From: [Streptosporangium] indianense
GTDB lineage: Bacteria; Actinomycetota; Actinomycetes; Streptomycetales; Streptomycetaceae
Length of the DNA stretch: 64,000 nt
Reading direction: 5' to 3'
NCBI RefSeq assembly: GCF_021474405.1
Contig: NZ_JAKEIO010000014.1
Coordinates: forward strand, 20,673-84,672
Part shown: positions 18,071 to 27,259 of the stretch, one piece after another
Position numbering within the stretch: position 1 is the first letter of the stretch
Layout of the letters: each line of letters starts with the position of its first letter
Translations under genes and position numbers: made by a program
Notes under the pieces: generated by a model
The model's input: the letters and a program-made list of their open reading frames with translations, nothing else
Told to the model about the DNA's origin: nothing
Database searches by the model: none

Positions 18071-19546
18071 TCAGGGCGAGGTGGGAGGGGTCTCCGGGGG
18101 AGGCGTCGAGGCTCCCGGGAGGCGTACCGTCGCCACCGTGCCGCCGCCCTCTGCCGGGGAGAGCGACACCTCGCCGCCCGCCTGCTGCACCGTGCGGGCC
18201 ACGATCGACAGGCCCAGGCCCGAACCCGGGAGGGCTCGGGCGCTCGGGGAGCGCCAGAAGCGGTCGAAGACGTGGGGGAGTTCGTCGGCGGGGATGCCCG
18301 GGCCGTGGTCGCGGACCGTGAGGGTGCCCGAGGTGAGGCGTACGTCGATCGTGCCGCCCTCCGGGCTGAACTTCACCGCGTTGTCCAGGATGTTGACCAC
18401 CGCCCGTTCCAGGGCGGAGGGTTCCGCGCGGACGAACCAGGGCTCGATGTGTGCGGTGATGGTCAGCTCCGGGCCGCGTAGCCGGGCCCGCCGCAGTGCC
18501 GACTCGACCGTGTTCTGCCAGGCGACGATCTGGGTCCGGCCCCCGTGCTGGCCCGTGTCGGGGCGGGACAGTTCCTGGAGGTCGCCGATGAGCGCGGCCA
18601 GTTCCGTCATCTGTGCCTTCACCGAAGCGAGCAGCGCCTTGCGGTCCGCCTCGGGGAGGGGCCGGCCCGTCTCCTCGCTGCGGGTGAGGAGTTCGATGTT
18701 GGTGCGCAGGGACGTGAGGGGCGTGCGTAGTTCGTGGCCCGCGTCCGCGATGAGCTGCTGTTGCAGTTCCTGGGAGCTGGCCAGTGCCGACGTCATCGAG
18801 TTGAAGGACCGGGACAGACGGGCGATCTCGTCCTCGCTGTCGTCCTCCACGGGGATGCGGATGTTCAGGTCCTCCGTGCGGGCCACGTGCTCGACGGCCT
18901 CGGTGAGCTTGTCGACGGGGCGCAGCCCGGCCCGGGCGACGGCCAGGCCGGCGGCTCCGGCGCCGATGACCCCCACGCCGGAGACCAGCAGGAGGATCAG
19001 AGCCAGCTCGTTGAGCGTGGACTGGGTTCCCTTCAGCGGCAGCGCGATGACGAGGGAGTAGTCGGCGGCGACACCCTGCGTCAGGGGCCCGTCCTTGACG
19101 ACGACCGCCGTGGTCAGCACCCGCAGCTTGTTGCCGTCGTCGTCCGTGCCGTCGCGGATGTGGGCCTTGTTGGGGTCGGGGTTCCTGGCCACGGCCTTGT
19201 CGTCGCCGCCGACCTGGACCTGGGCGGTGGAGCTCGGGAAGAGGCACACCTTGCCGTCGACCCGGACCAGCTGCCCGTAGCTCTTGGGCCGCGATCCCAT
19301 GCCCAGGGAGTCGGACGGCGTCTGGCGGCAGCTGTCCGTCAGGCCCTGGACCTCCTCCGAACGCAGCGGCCCGACCGACGACTTCAGGTCCTCGTCGATC
19401 TCGTCGTACAGCTTCCCCTGCACGATGAACCAGCAGGTCACCGAGACCGCCGCCACGGCGAACGCCACCGCCGCCGCCACGAGCAGCGCCAGCCGGGAGC
19501 GGATCGGCAGGGAGCGGAACCGCCGTACGACCGTCCGGGGACTCAC
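18071..19546 (-). CDS. cssS: Sensor histidine kinase, CssS/MprB-like
   Basis: A 491-residue kinase: membrane helices near 17-43 and 178-205, an extracytoplasmic loop of about 135 residues with two cysteines (C73, C101), a HAMP domain, H-box [12 protein letters not shown] (phospho-acceptor His271), N-box [11 protein letters not shown]1 DHGPGIP and G2 [11 protein letters not shown] 19546 overlaps the response-regulator stop. Placed behind an HtrA protease, it is very probably the kinase called CssS in S. lividans (secretion stress), and its layout also mirrors mycobacterial mprAB-pepD. The symbol rests on context and memory. Confidence 0.88.
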   Translation of the reverse strand: MSPRTVVRRFRSLPIRSRLALLVAAAVAFAVAAVSVTCWFIVQGKLYDEIDEDLKSSVGPLRSEEVQGLTDSCRQTPSDSLGMGSRPKSYGQLVRVDGKVCLFPSSTAQVQVGGDDKAVARNPDPNKAHIRDGTDDDGNKLRVLTTAVVVKDGPLTQGVAADYSLVIALPLKGTQSTLNELALILLLVSGVGVIGAGAAGLAVARAGLRPVDKLTEAVEHVARTEDLNIRIPVEDDSEDEIARLSRSFNSMTSALASSQELQQQLIADAGHELRTPLTSLRTNIELLTRSEETGRPLPEADRKALLASVKAQMTELAALIGDLQELSRPDTGQHGGRTQIVAWQNTVESALRRARLRGPELTITAHIEPWFVRAEPSALERAVVNILDNAVKFSPEGGTIDVRLTSGTLTVRDHGPGIPADELPHVFDRFWRSPSARALPGSGLGLSIVARTVQQAGGEVSLSPAEGGGTVATVRLPGASTPPPETPPTSP

Positions 19547-20280
19547 TCCGCGCCGCCCTGCCGCAACACGTAACCGACGCCCCGGACCGTGTGGACCAGG
19601 CGCGGCTCGCCGCCCGCCTCGGTCTTGCGGCGCAGGTACATCACGTAGACGTCGAGGGAGTTCGACGACGGTTCGAAGTCGAAGCCCCAGACCGCCTTGA
19701 GGATCTGCTCCCGGGTGAGGACCTGGCGCGGGTGCGCCAGGAACATCTCCAGGAGCGTGAACTCGGTCCGGGTCAGCTCCACCTGGCGCCCGCCCCGGGT
19801 GACCTCCCGCGTGGAGAGGTCCATGCGCAGGTCGGCGAAGGTGAGCGCGTCCTCGTCGGCCGGGCCGGCCGCGCCCACGGCGGCCGCGTAGGAGCTGCGG
19901 CGCAGCAGGGCGCGGATGCGGGCGAAGAGTTCGTCCAGCTCGAAGGGCTTGACCAGGTAGTCGTCGGCGCCCGCGTCGAGGCCGGTGACCCGGTCGCCGA
20001 CCGTGTCGCGGGCCGTGAGCATGAGGATCGGCGTGGTGTCGCCGGTGGCCCGGATGCGGCGCGCCGCCGTCAGGCCGTCCATGCGCGGCATCTGGATGTC
20101 GAGGACCACGAGGTCGGGCCGGTAGGCCGCCGCCTTGTCCAGGGCGTCCGCGCCGTCGACGGCGACCTCGGTCCCGTACCCCTCGAACGCGAGGCTGCGC
20201 TGGAGCGCTTCGCGTACGGCCGGCTCGTCGTCGACGATCAGGATGCGCTGCGGGTCACGGTCGCCGTCTGCGGGGCTCAT
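19543..20280 (-). CDS. cssR: OmpR-family response regulator, CssR/MprA-like
   Basis: A 245-residue regulator. The receiver domain has DD at 17-18, phospho-acceptor Asp61 in VLDIQMP and the T/K switch positions ([20 protein letters not shown]). The C-terminal winged helix (residues about 145-240) ends [21 protein letters not shown]. The stop overlaps the kinase start (GTGA), so the pair is co-translated. The protease gene lies 128 nt upstream in the same direction, and the 11-bp repeats at 21446-21478 before it are the expected binding site. Confidence 0.93.
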   Translation of the reverse strand: MSPADGDRDPQRILIVDDEPAVREALQRSLAFEGYGTEVAVDGADALDKAAAYRPDLVVLDIQMPRMDGLTAARRIRATGDTTPILMLTARDTVGDRVTGLDAGADDYLVKPFELDELFARIRALLRRSSYAAAVGAAGPADEDALTFADLRMDLSTREVTRGGRQVELTRTEFTLLEMFLAHPRQVLTREQILKAVWGFDFEPSSNSLDVYVMYLRRKTEAGGEPRLVHTVRGVGYVLRQGGAE

Positions 20281-20327
20281 GGGTCGGGGTCCTCGGGGGT
20301 GAAGGGGGACGGGGGTGCTGCTGATCT

Positions 20328-20342
20328 GACGCTCTCAGCGTC
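20328..20342. other. Short palindrome between htrA and its response regulator
   Basis: GACGCT-CTC-AGCGTC is a perfect 6-3-6 inverted repeat in the 127-nt gap between the protease stop and the regulator start. It could be a weak terminator, a processing hairpin or an operator; nothing in the sequence decides. Confidence 0.45.
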
Positions 20343-20407
20343 GCACGCCGACGGGCGGGGGCGGGTGGAACGCCGGCCCGGTGGCGGGCTCTGCCGGGAG
20401 GACGGCC

Positions 20408-21427
20408 TCAGTCGGTCGCCCCCGCCCGCAGCTTCGCGAGATCGGCCTTGACGGTGTTGATCGGGATCGCGAAGCCCAGGCCGACGCTGCCCGCGTCGGA
20501 GGACGAGGAGGCCTGGCTCGTCGGCGAGTACATCGCGGAGTTGATGCCGATGATGTTGCCGTTCATGTCGATGAGCGCGCCGCCGGAGTTGCCCGGGTTG
20601 AGGGACGCGTCGGTCTGCAGCGCCTTGTACGTCGTCGTGTCGGAGCCGGTGTCGCCGTTGAACTGGCGTCCGCCGAACTCGAACGGCCACTGGCCGCCCT
20701 GCCCCTGGCCCTGCCCCCACTGCTGCCGGCCCTGGTCCTGGCCCCCCTCGGTCGGGACGGTGACGTCGCGGTCGAGGGCCGAGACGATGCCGCTGGTGAC
20801 CGTGCCGGACAGCCCCTCGGGGGAGCCGATCGCCACGACCTGGTCGCCGACCTGGAGCCCGGCCGAGTCGCCGAGCGTGGCCGCCTTCAGACCGGAGGCG
20901 CTCTCCAGCTTGATCAGCGCCAGGTCCTTCTTGCTGTCGGTGCCGACGACCTTCGCGGTGTACGACTTGCCGTCGCTGGTGGTCGCCTTGATCTGCGAGG
21001 CGCCGGCGATGACGTGGTTGTTGGTGACGATCTCGCCGCCGCTGGTGATGATCACGCCGGAGCCGGTGGAGGACCCGGCGTTGGAGTCGGCGCTGATCTC
21101 CACGATGCTCGGGCTGACCGCCTTGGCGACCCCGGCGACCGTGCCCTTCTGGCTGGAGGGGACCACGTTGGTGCTGGTGGAGCTGGAGGCGACGGTGTCG
21201 TTGCCGGTCAGTTCCTGGATGCCGTAGGCGGTGCCGCCGCCTATCGCCGCCGCGACGATCGCCACAGCGGCGATCAGGGCGACGGGGCCGCGGTTGCGCT
21301 TGGTCTGATGCGGAGCATGCGCCGGGGCGTACGCCGGCGGGGGCGGCCACTCGGGGTTCACCGGGGCCTGCTGCTGACCCTCGTAAGGGTTCTCGTACTC
21401 GCCACTGCGGTGGAAGCTCTCGGTCAT
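20408..21427 (-). CDS. HtrA-like trypsin-family serine protease, membrane-anchored, no PDZ domain
   Basis: A 339-residue S1C protease. A Pro/Gln-rich cytoplasmic N-terminus is followed by one membrane helix (48-69) and an extracytoplasmic protease domain with catalytic His138 (TNNHVI), Asp168 (KKDLALI) and Ser281 (NPGNSGGAL). A Gln/Gly-rich insertion fills 228-248. The protein ends right after the protease domain, so the PDZ domain usual in HtrA is missing. It probably degrades misfolded secreted proteins under control of the two-component system encoded just downstream. In S. lividans the equivalent, HtrA2, belongs to the CssRS secretion-stress regulon (from memory). Confidence 0.93.
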   Translation of the reverse strand: MTESFHRSGEYENPYEGQQQAPVNPEWPPPPAYAPAHAPHQTKRNRGPVALIAAVAIVAAAIGGGTAYGIQELTGNDTVASSSTSTNVVPSSQKGTVAGVAKAVSPSIVEISADSNAGSSTGSGVIITSGGEIVTNNHVIAGASQIKATTSDGKSYTAKVVGTDSKKDLALIKLESASGLKAATLGDSAGLQVGDQVVAIGSPEGLSGTVTSGIVSALDRDVTVPTEGGQDQGRQQWGQGQGQGGQWPFEFGGRQFNGDTGSDTTTYKALQTDASLNPGNSGGALIDMNGNIIGINSAMYSPTSQASSSSDAGSVGLGFAIPINTVKADLAKLRAGATD

Positions 21428-21445
21428 GGGACCGAGCTTGTCGCC

Positions 21446-21478
21446 CGACCATGAGAGGTTCCTGAGTGCTCCCTGAGA
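21446..21478 (-). promoter_or_regulatory. Three 11-bp direct repeats upstream of the HtrA-like protease
   Basis: On the minus strand TCTCAGGGAGC, ACTCAGGAACC and TCTCATGGTCG follow one another without gap. The core T/A-CTCA-G/T-G repeats exactly every 11 nt, one helical turn, as expected for tandem OmpR-family binding. The array ends 19 nt before the protease start and resembles the MprA box (TCTCAGG-type) of mycobacteria. The likely ligand is the adjacent response regulator. Confidence 0.75.
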
Positions 21479-21550
21479 AGCCCGACAGAACCTCGTATGC
21501 CCGATATAAAGACGCCCCGCCGCCCTGACGGCAGAGGTGCCCGCCGGGAG

Positions 21551-22573
21551 TTACGCGCAGCCGCAGGACTGCCGGGTGACCAGCCGCGACGGGAACACCT
21601 TCAGCCGCTCCCGCCGGGCCCCGGCGACCCGGAGCCCGTCGTCGAGGACGAGGTCGACCGCCGCCCGGGCCATCGCGGAACGGTCGGACGCGACCGTGGT
21701 CAGGGGCGGATCCGCGAGGGCCGCCTCCTTGATGTCGTCGAAGCCGGCCACCGCCAGCTCGCCGGGGACGTCGATCCGCAGTTCGCGCGCCGCGCGCAGC
21801 AGGCCGATCGCCTGGTCGTCGGTGGAGCAGAAGATCGCCGGCGGGCGCTCGGGGCCGGAGAGGATCTTCAGGGCGGCCTGGTAGGCGTCGTAGCGGTTGT
21901 AGAGGGCCTCGAAGAGGCGGCCCTCCGTGGAGATCCCGGCGTCGTCCATCGCGCGGCGCCAGCCCTCGACGTGGTCGGAGACCGGGTCGCCGACCGCGGG
22001 CGTCTCGGCTATGCCGCCCATACAGGCGACGTACTCGTAGCCGTGCTCCAGCAGGTGCCGGACGGCGAGCTCGGCGCCGCCCAGGTCGTCGGTGGTGACG
22101 GCGACGTCGTCGATGGCCTCGGGCCGTTCGTGCAGCAGTACGACGCGGGCGTCCCAGGCCTCGATCTCGGCGGCGGCCAGGTCGTTGAGCGCGTGGCTGA
22201 CGAGGATCAGGCCGGAGACCCGCATGCCCAGGAAGGCCCGCAGGTAGTGGACCTCGCGCTCGCCCACGTAGTCGGTGTTGCCGACGAGGACCATCTTCCC
22301 GCGCTCGGAGGCGGCCTGCTCGACCGCGTGCGCCATCTCCCCGAAGAAGGGCTGGCGGGCGTCCGGGATGATCAGGCCTATGAGGTCCGTGCGCCGGGAG
22401 GCCATCGCCTGGGCCACCCGGTCGGGCCGGTACCCCAGTTCCTTGATCGCGGCGAGGACACGCTCGCGCGTGGCCGGGGCGACCGGCCGGGGTCCGTTGT
22501 TGATGACATAGCTGACCACGGCAGTGGAAGTCCCTGCCAGCCGCGCCACGTCATCCCGAGTCACCTTGGCCAC
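21551..22573 (-). CDS. LacI-family transcriptional regulator
   Basis: A 340-residue regulator. The N-terminal HTH is in residues 1-55 ([24 protein letters not shown]), the hinge helix includes [15 protein letters not shown], and the remainder is a sugar-binding-type effector domain. It ends with a C-terminal SCGCA, an unusual cysteine pair that could be redox-sensitive. The GTG start has TAGACT 6 nt upstream (leaderless). No transporter or sugar gene adjoins it, so the inducer is unknown. It lies directly downstream of glnR on the same strand, 128 nt away. Confidence 0.9.
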   Translation of the reverse strand: MAKVTRDDVARLAGTSTAVVSYVINNGPRPVAPATRERVLAAIKELGYRPDRVAQAMASRRTDLIGLIIPDARQPFFGEMAHAVEQAASERGKMVLVGNTDYVGEREVHYLRAFLGMRVSGLILVSHALNDLAAAEIEAWDARVVLLHERPEAIDDVAVTTDDLGGAELAVRHLLEHGYEYVACMGGIAETPAVGDPVSDHVEGWRRAMDDAGISTEGRLFEALYNRYDAYQAALKILSGPERPPAIFCSTDDQAIGLLRAARELRIDVPGELAVAGFDDIKEAALADPPLTTVASDRSAMARAAVDLVLDDGLRVAGARRERLKVFPSRLVTRQSCGCA

Positions 22574-22701
22574 GCGCGGAGTCTACGCGGATATACCGGC
22601 TGTGGGCAGGGCGTAAAGGAGCTTCCGTACGATATCCCGACCGCCGTCCGGGGCACCCTGTGCGGGGAGCGGTGCCCAGGTCGGCGGCGCAATACGGCTC
22701 T

Positions 22702-23481
22702 TTACGCCTTGGCGTGGGCGTCGGCGGCGTCCGGGGCGGTCGACTTGTCCGCGGTGTCCTGCTTTGCCTTGGCCGCCTTGGCCTTCGCCTCCTCGGCGAC
22801 GCGCTCCGGCTTCTCCGGCGTAACAAATCGATAACCGACGTTCCGGACGGTGCCGATCAGCGACTCGTGCTCCGGGCCGAGCTTGGCGCGCAGCCGCCGT
22901 ACGTGCACGTCGACTGTGCGCGTACCGCCGAAATAGTCGTAGCCCCAGACCTCCTGGAGCAGCTGGGCGCGGGTGAAGACCCGGCCGGGGTGTTGCGCGA
23001 GGTACTTCAGGAGCTCGAACTCCTTGAAGGTGAGGTCGAGGACACGGCCCTTGAGTTTCGCCGAGTACGTCGCCTCGTCCACGGACAGGTCGCCGTTGCG
23101 GATCTCCATGGGGGAGTCGTCGCTGACGATCTGCTGCCGTCCCATGGCCAGCCGCAGCCGGGCCTCGACCTCGGCCGGGCCCGCGGTGTCCAGCAGGACG
23201 TCGTCGATGCCCCAGTCGGCGGTGACGGCGGCGAGGCCGCCCTCGGTGACGACCAGGACGAGGGGGCAGCCCGGTCCGGTGGAGCGCAGCAGCTGACAGA
23301 GGCTGCGGACCTGGGGCAGGTCACGGCGGCCGTCGACGAGGATGACGTCGGCGCCGGGGGTGTCGACGAGGGCGGGGCCCTCCGCGGGTGCTACACGCAC
23401 GTTGTGCAGGAGCAGGCCGAGGGCGGGGAGCACCTCCGTCGACGGCTGGAGGGCGTTGGTCAGGAGCAGCAGAGAACTCAT
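22702..23481 (-). CDS. glnR: Global nitrogen regulator GlnR
   Basis: A 259-residue OmpR-type regulator controlling glutamine synthetase, ammonium uptake and nitrite genes. The N-terminal receiver domain ([24 protein letters not shown]) keeps Asp50 but is of the atypical, non-phosphorylated GlnR kind, and no kinase gene is beside it. The winged helix lies at about 130-225 ([36 protein letters not shown]). The last 35 residues are a Lys/Ala-rich charged tail. ATG 23481 has an excellent AGGAGGAAC upstream. Orientation between a LacI gene and a hydrolase matches other streptomycetes. Confidence 0.96.
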   Translation of the reverse strand: MSSLLLLTNALQPSTEVLPALGLLLHNVRVAPAEGPALVDTPGADVILVDGRRDLPQVRSLCQLLRSTGPGCPLVLVVTEGGLAAVTADWGIDDVLLDTAGPAEVEARLRLAMGRQQIVSDDSPMEIRNGDLSVDEATYSAKLKGRVLDLTFKEFELLKYLAQHPGRVFTRAQLLQEVWGYDYFGGTRTVDVHVRRLRAKLGPEHESLIGTVRNVGYRFVTPEKPERVAEEAKAKAAKAKQDTADKSTAPDAADAHAKA

Positions 23482-23601
23482 ACGTCTGGTTCCTCCTCGG
23501 TCCCTGCGAGGACGTTTGTTGGCACAGCACCGCTCTGCGATCCCGAAGGCCCGTACACCTGCGGTTTCCCGCGTCGTATACAACGCTTCCGAAAGCACAA
23601 A

Positions 23602-23631
23602 AGGACCCGGGGGCTACGTTGCCCGAGTCCT
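23602..23631. terminator. Hairpin in the glnR/hydrolase intergenic region
   Basis: AGGACCCGGG and CCCGAGTCCT form a 10-bp stem with one mismatch around a 10-nt loop, in the 248-nt gap between the divergent genes glnR and the hydrolase. It might be an attenuator or an operator rather than a terminator. Confidence 0.35.
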
Positions 23632-23729
23632 CTGCCCAGCAGAATAGCCCACATGAGCTCTGGTCCGGCAGGTCATGTGGCGCGTTCCACCGATCGTCCG
23701 CATGCCGAGACGAGCGGGGGGGGAAGCCC

Positions 23730-24506
23730 GTGCGGGTGCCTTCGCGGGTGTTTCTGCGGACGTCGGACGGGGTGGCGATCGACGCCCTGTACGAGCCGGG
23801 AGCGGCCGTGCACGCCACCTCGGGGACATCTTCCGCTCATCCCGTGTTCGTCGTCGCCCACGGATTCACCGGTGCGGTGGACCGCCCGCACGTACGTCGG
23901 ATCGCGCGGGTGTTCGCCCGGTACGGGGGTGTGGTCACCTTCTCCTTCCGCGGGCACGGGACGTCCGGCGGGCACTCCACGGTCGGCGACCGGGAGGTGC
24001 TCGACCTGGCGGCGGCGGTGGCCTGGGCGCGCGACCGCGGGCACGGGCCAGTGGTGACCGTGGGCTTCTCGATGGGCGGCTCGGTGGTGCTCCGGCACGC
24101 GGCGCTCCACCCGGGGCAGACCGACGCGGTGGTGTCCGTCAGCTCGCCGGCCCGCTGGTACTACCGGGGGACTGCGCCCATGCGGCGGCTGCACTGGCTG
24201 GTGACCCGGCCCGCGGGGCGGATCGTGGGCCGGTACGGCTTCCGTACGCGCATCCACCACCGGGACTGGAACCCGGTTCCCCTCTCGCCGGTGGAGGCGG
24301 TACGGAGGATCGCCCCGACCCCGCTGCTGATCGTGCACGGCGACGCCGACGGCTACTTCCCCGTCGATCATCCGCGGATGCTCGCCGCTGCCGCCGGTGA
24401 CCAGGCCGAACTGTGGCTGGAGCCGGGCATGGGACACGCCGAGCACGCGGCGGGCGAGGAACTGCTGGCCCGGATCGGGGAGTGGGGCGTCGCCCGGGCG
24501 GGCTAG
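23730..24506 (+). CDS. Alpha/beta hydrolase (S33/S9-like)
   Basis: A 258-residue hydrolase. The oxyanion region is VVAHGFTG near 42, the nucleophile elbow GFSMGGS near 112, and the acid/base pair is in VHGDADGYFP and GMGHAEHA near 205 and 238. GTG 23730 follows a run of eight G and AAGCCC and is the most plausible start in this frame. An ATG at 23653 would need a shift within the G-run to reach the same frame, so a longer N-terminus cannot be excluded. The MoaD/ThiS-like gene follows 38 nt later in the same direction. The substrate is unknown. Confidence 0.85.
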   Translation: MRVPSRVFLRTSDGVAIDALYEPGAAVHATSGTSSAHPVFVVAHGFTGAVDRPHVRRIARVFARYGGVVTFSFRGHGTSGGHSTVGDREVLDLAAAVAWARDRGHGPVVTVGFSMGGSVVLRHAALHPGQTDAVVSVSSPARWYYRGTAPMRRLHWLVTRPAGRIVGRYGFRTRIHHRDWNPVPLSPVEAVRRIAPTPLLIVHGDADGYFPVDHPRMLAAAAGDQAELWLEPGMGHAEHAAGEELLARIGEWGVARAG

Positions 24507-24544
24507 CCTGACGGGGTTCACCGTCGCATTGATTGAGGAAGCAG

Positions 24545-24799
24545 ATGCCAAAGGTCACGGTGCGCTACTGGGCCGCCGCCAAGGCCGCGGCCGGGGTGGC
24601 CGAGGAGCCGTACGAGGCGGTCACGCTCGCCGAGGCGCTCGACGGGGTGCGCGAGCGGCACCCCGGTGAACTCGAGCGCGTCCTGCGCCGGTGCTCGTTC
24701 CTCGTGGACGGTGACCCGGTGGGCACCCGCGGACATGAGACGGTACGGCTGGCCGACGGCGGCACGGTCGAGGTGCTCCCGCCGTTCGCAGGAGGGTGA
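24545..24799 (+). CDS. MoaD/ThiS-family sulfur carrier protein
   Basis: An 84-residue ubiquitin-fold protein: beta-grasp start KVTVRYWAAAKAAAG, middle FLVDGDPVGTR and the C-terminal VEVLPPFAGG with the terminal Gly-Gly that is activated to a thiocarboxylate in this family. ATG 24545 is preceded by GAGGAA at good distance. It could supply sulfur for molybdopterin or another pathway; no partner synthase gene adjoins. A rhodanese gene lies 2.5 kb further along, which is suggestive only. The next gene starts 2 nt after its stop. Confidence 0.88.
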   Translation: MPKVTVRYWAAAKAAAGVAEEPYEAVTLAEALDGVRERHPGELERVLRRCSFLVDGDPVGTRGHETVRLADGGTVEVLPPFAGG

Positions 24800-24801
24800 C
24801 G

Positions 24802-25920
24802 ATGACCGACCAGCCGAACCAGCCCCACCAGCCCCACCAGCCGTACGACGGCTACGACCCGTACGGGCAGCAGCCGCAGGCGTGGCCCGGGCAAGGGCCC
24901 CAGGGGTACGAGGACCCGCACGCCGCCCAGCAGTACACGCAGCAGTGGCAGGGGCAGACCTGGGAGACGCAGAACCACCAGGCGGTGTCCGCGCAGCCGC
25001 CGGACCCGGAGACGGCGATCCTGACGCCCCAGTCGCCCCGATCACCCCGGCCGACCCGGTCGCCCCAGAACGCCGGGGCACCGCAGCCCCCGCAGGCTCC
25101 GGCTTCACCCGGTGCCGCCGGCACCTCCGCCCCCGGCTACGGTCCCGCCACCGTCGGTGGCAACACGCGTGTCACGGACGCGCAGCGGGCCCGGGCGGAG
25201 GGGCGCTCCCCGATCATCGAGCCCGGCATGCAGCCGGCCGCCCTGACGGCGCTGCTCGGGCTGCTGCTGGCCGGTGCCGCGGCGGTCGGGACGTACGCGC
25301 TGCTCGTGCCGCTGGTCGTCCTCCAGGCCGTCACGGCGGCGGGCTGGTTCCGGCTGAACGGCATGTGGCCCGCCCGGCAGGGCATCGCACTGGGCTTCGC
25401 GGGCGCGCTGGCCGCCGACGCGGCGCTGCTGGCCTCGGGCCGCTCCCCGTCGGCCATCCTGGGCACGCTGGGGGTGTGGGTGCTGCTGGCGCTGGTGCTG
25501 CAACTGCGCTCGCACGCCGACCCGGACGAGCGGATGTACGGGCTGATGGCGACGGTCGCCGCCTCGGCGCTGGCGATCGTGGCCGGCGGGTACCTCGCGG
25601 CCGAGGCGGACGCGGTGACCGTGGGTGCGGTCGGCGTGGCCGTGGCCGTCCTGGCCCGGGCCCTGCCGCTGCCGACCCCGGCCTCGGTGGTGGTGTCCCT
25701 GCTCGCCGCGGCGGGCGCGGGCATCGCGGCCGGGTCGGCCACGGGCCTCGGCACGCCGGGGGCCCTCCTCGGGGCGGGCGCCGCCGCCTGCGCCCTGATC
25801 GGCCACCGCGTGGCGAGCTACGACTACCCCTCCCGCTTCGTCCACTTCACGGCGGGCGTCGCCCTGCCGCTGGCCGCGGCGGCCCCGGCGGTGTACGTCC
25901 TGGGCCGGGCGCTGGGGTAG
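24802..25920 (+). CDS. Membrane protein with disordered Pro/Gln-rich N-terminus
   Basis: A 372-residue protein. Residues 1-145 are rich in Pro, Gln, Tyr and Gly and probably disordered in the cytoplasm. Residues 150-370 hold seven or eight hydrophobic segments. ATG 24802 is preferred to the GTG six nucleotides earlier because AGGAGG lies 7 nt upstream. It is probably co-transcribed with the sulfur-carrier gene, whose stop it nearly touches. The family was not recognised; a hairpin terminator follows. Confidence 0.85.
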   Translation: MTDQPNQPHQPHQPYDGYDPYGQQPQAWPGQGPQGYEDPHAAQQYTQQWQGQTWETQNHQAVSAQPPDPETAILTPQSPRSPRPTRSPQNAGAPQPPQAPASPGAAGTSAPGYGPATVGGNTRVTDAQRARAEGRSPIIEPGMQPAALTALLGLLLAGAAAVGTYALLVPLVVLQAVTAAGWFRLNGMWPARQGIALGFAGALAADAALLASGRSPSAILGTLGVWVLLALVLQLRSHADPDERMYGLMATVAASALAIVAGGYLAAEADAVTVGAVGVAVAVLARALPLPTPASVVVSLLAAAGAGIAAGSATGLGTPGALLGAGAAACALIGHRVASYDYPSRFVHFTAGVALPLAAAAPAVYVLGRALG

Positions 25921-25947
25921 CCCGCAGGCGCGGAGGACCGCAGGTGC

Positions 25948-25971
25948 GGAGGCCCGGATGCCCGGGCTTCC
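25948..25971 (+). terminator. Hairpin terminator after the membrane protein gene
   Basis: GGAGGCCCGG, loop ATGC, CCGGGCTTCC: a 10-bp stem with a single G-T wobble, 27 nt after the stop codon. Just upstream, GCAGG(C/T)GCGGAGG occurs twice as a short direct repeat. Confidence 0.65.
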
Positions 25972-26084
25972 GCCCTGTCACAGGTGATCAACAATTCCGC
26001 GGTTCCCCTTCCGCTCGGCGTTACCCTCGCGCAAGGGACGGCCACCGGGTCGTCGAAGCACCGGACCGGTGGGGGACACACCGC

Positions 26085-26822
26085 ATGCGCGCACTGCGAA
26101 TACTGCTGATCTTCGTCGTGATCCTGGGTGGGCTGTTCGTGATCGCCGACCGCATCGCGGTGAACTTCGCCGAGGACGAGGCCGCCGACCGGCTGAAGAC
26201 GACGGAGAACCTGTCGTCCACCCCCGACGTGTCGATCAAGGGCTTTCCGTTCCTCACCCAGGTCGCCGGCGGCTCCCTGGACGACGTCGAGGTCGGCATC
26301 AAGGACTACGAGGCCGCCGCGGGCGACGCCGGCCGGAAGATCCGCATCGACGACCTCCAGGCCGACATGAAGGGCGTCGAGTTCTCCGGCGACTACAGCT
26401 CCGCCACCGCCACCAGCGCGACCGGCACCGCGACCATCGCCTACGACGAGTTGCTGAAGACGGCGAAGCCCGAACCCACGCAGGTCGCCCCGGGCGTCAC
26501 GGCCAACGTCGTGGGCCTGTCCGACGGCGGCAACGGCAAGATCAAGGTCACCGTCGAGGCCACGGTCCTCGGCACCAAGCTCCCCGAGCCGGTCTCCGTG
26601 CTCAGCTCGGTGAAGGTGGAGAACGGCACCGTGCGTGTGCACGCCGACGGCCTGCCCAGGTTCGGCGGCGTCGACATCGCCGAGAACCGCGTACGGGCGA
26701 TCACCGACTTCCAGCAGAAGATCGACGGTCTGCCCGGCGGCATCGAGCTGGACACGGTCCAGGCCGCTCCGGACGGCGTCGAGATCACGGTGAAGGGTTC
26801 CGACGTCCGGCTGGCCGGGTAG
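26085..26822 (+). CDS. DUF2993 (LmeA-like) membrane-anchored protein, short paralogue
   Basis: A 245-residue protein with an N-terminal membrane helix (residues 4-22) and an extracytoplasmic DUF2993 domain (IKGFPFLTQVAGGSLDDVEV). It shares that segment and the early helix pattern with the longer protein at 15091-16302 but lacks its cytoplasmic N-terminal extension and the inserted stretch in the middle. It is transcribed alone, between two terminators or gaps. It likely binds or handles envelope lipid, as LmeA does in mycobacteria; that is inferred from family. Confidence 0.87.
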   Translation: MRALRILLIFVVILGGLFVIADRIAVNFAEDEAADRLKTTENLSSTPDVSIKGFPFLTQVAGGSLDDVEVGIKDYEAAAGDAGRKIRIDDLQADMKGVEFSGDYSSATATSATGTATIAYDELLKTAKPEPTQVAPGVTANVVGLSDGGNGKIKVTVEATVLGTKLPEPVSVLSSVKVENGTVRVHADGLPRFGGVDIAENRVRAITDFQQKIDGLPGGIELDTVQAAPDGVEITVKGSDVRLAG

Positions 26823-27051
26823 GCAGGAGCACGGCGGGTCGAAGATCTCCGGCGACGGCCGTCCGGCTGCGGCTCGCCGGTGACGGTTCTCCCGTGGCGG
26901 CCCTTCCGTGGCCGCCCGGCCGGGGCTGTCCTACCAGCGCTGTCCGGTGGGCGAGACGGTGATGTCCGCAGCGTAGATGTGGCGGTGCACGCAATCGGCC
27001 GGAGGGTGTGCGGTGACCGGCCCGGAAGCCTCCCTATCCCATATGGCGGAT

Positions 27052-27073
27052 TGTCGCGTCTCAGTATGCGACA
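27052..27073. promoter_or_regulatory. Inverted repeat upstream of the sulfur-operon promoter
   Basis: TGTCGC, ten bases, GCGACA: perfect 6-bp arms ending 5 nt before the -35 hexamer of the leader-peptide promoter. The spacing suits a dimeric activator or repressor. The protein is unknown. Confidence 0.5.
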
Positions 27074-27078
27074 CACCG

Positions 27079-27108
27079 GTGACACGCCTGCCAAACCGTC
27101 CCTACGAT
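27079..27108 (+). promoter_or_regulatory. Promoter of the cysteine leader peptide and rhodanese genes
   Basis: -35 GTGACA (27079-27084) and -10 TACGAT (27103-27108) are 18 nt apart. Transcription would start about 7 nt after the -10, at or next to the leader-peptide ATG (27116), so that peptide is probably translated from a leaderless mRNA. The region 26823-27050 shows nothing further. Confidence 0.6.
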
Positions 27109-27115
27109 CGACCGT

Positions 27116-27196
27116 ATGAAGCGACAGGCGGACCTCACGAAGCGGCGGGCAGTAGACCTGTGCCGCGTCGCCGCCATGCTCTGTCGCACCTTCTGA
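27116..27196 (+). CDS. Cysteine-containing leader peptide upstream of cysA
   Basis: A 26-residue open frame beginning MKRQADLTKRR and ending VDLCRVAAMLCRTF, with Cys16 and Cys23 near the end. Short actinobacterial peptides of this pattern (Arg-rich start, VDLCRVA, two or so cysteines) are known before sulfur-metabolism genes, where slow translation of Cys codons under cysteine shortage is thought to expose downstream genes. Here the rhodanese gene starts 137 nt later, and a hairpin (27260-27284) lies in the gap. That supports an attenuation role, which is inferred. Confidence 0.82.
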   Translation: MKRQADLTKRRAVDLCRVAAMLCRTF

Positions 27197-27259
27197 GCGA
27201 TCGCGTCGGCAGTCGCGCCGGCGCGCGCATCCCCGCAGCCCCGCATCACGGGCACTCGT

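Noticed and set aside
23653..23729. Upstream ATG 23653 as start of the alpha/beta hydrolase
   Set aside because: It is in a different frame from the hydrolase and would need a shift within the G8 run; codon bias there is poor, so GTG 23730 was kept.
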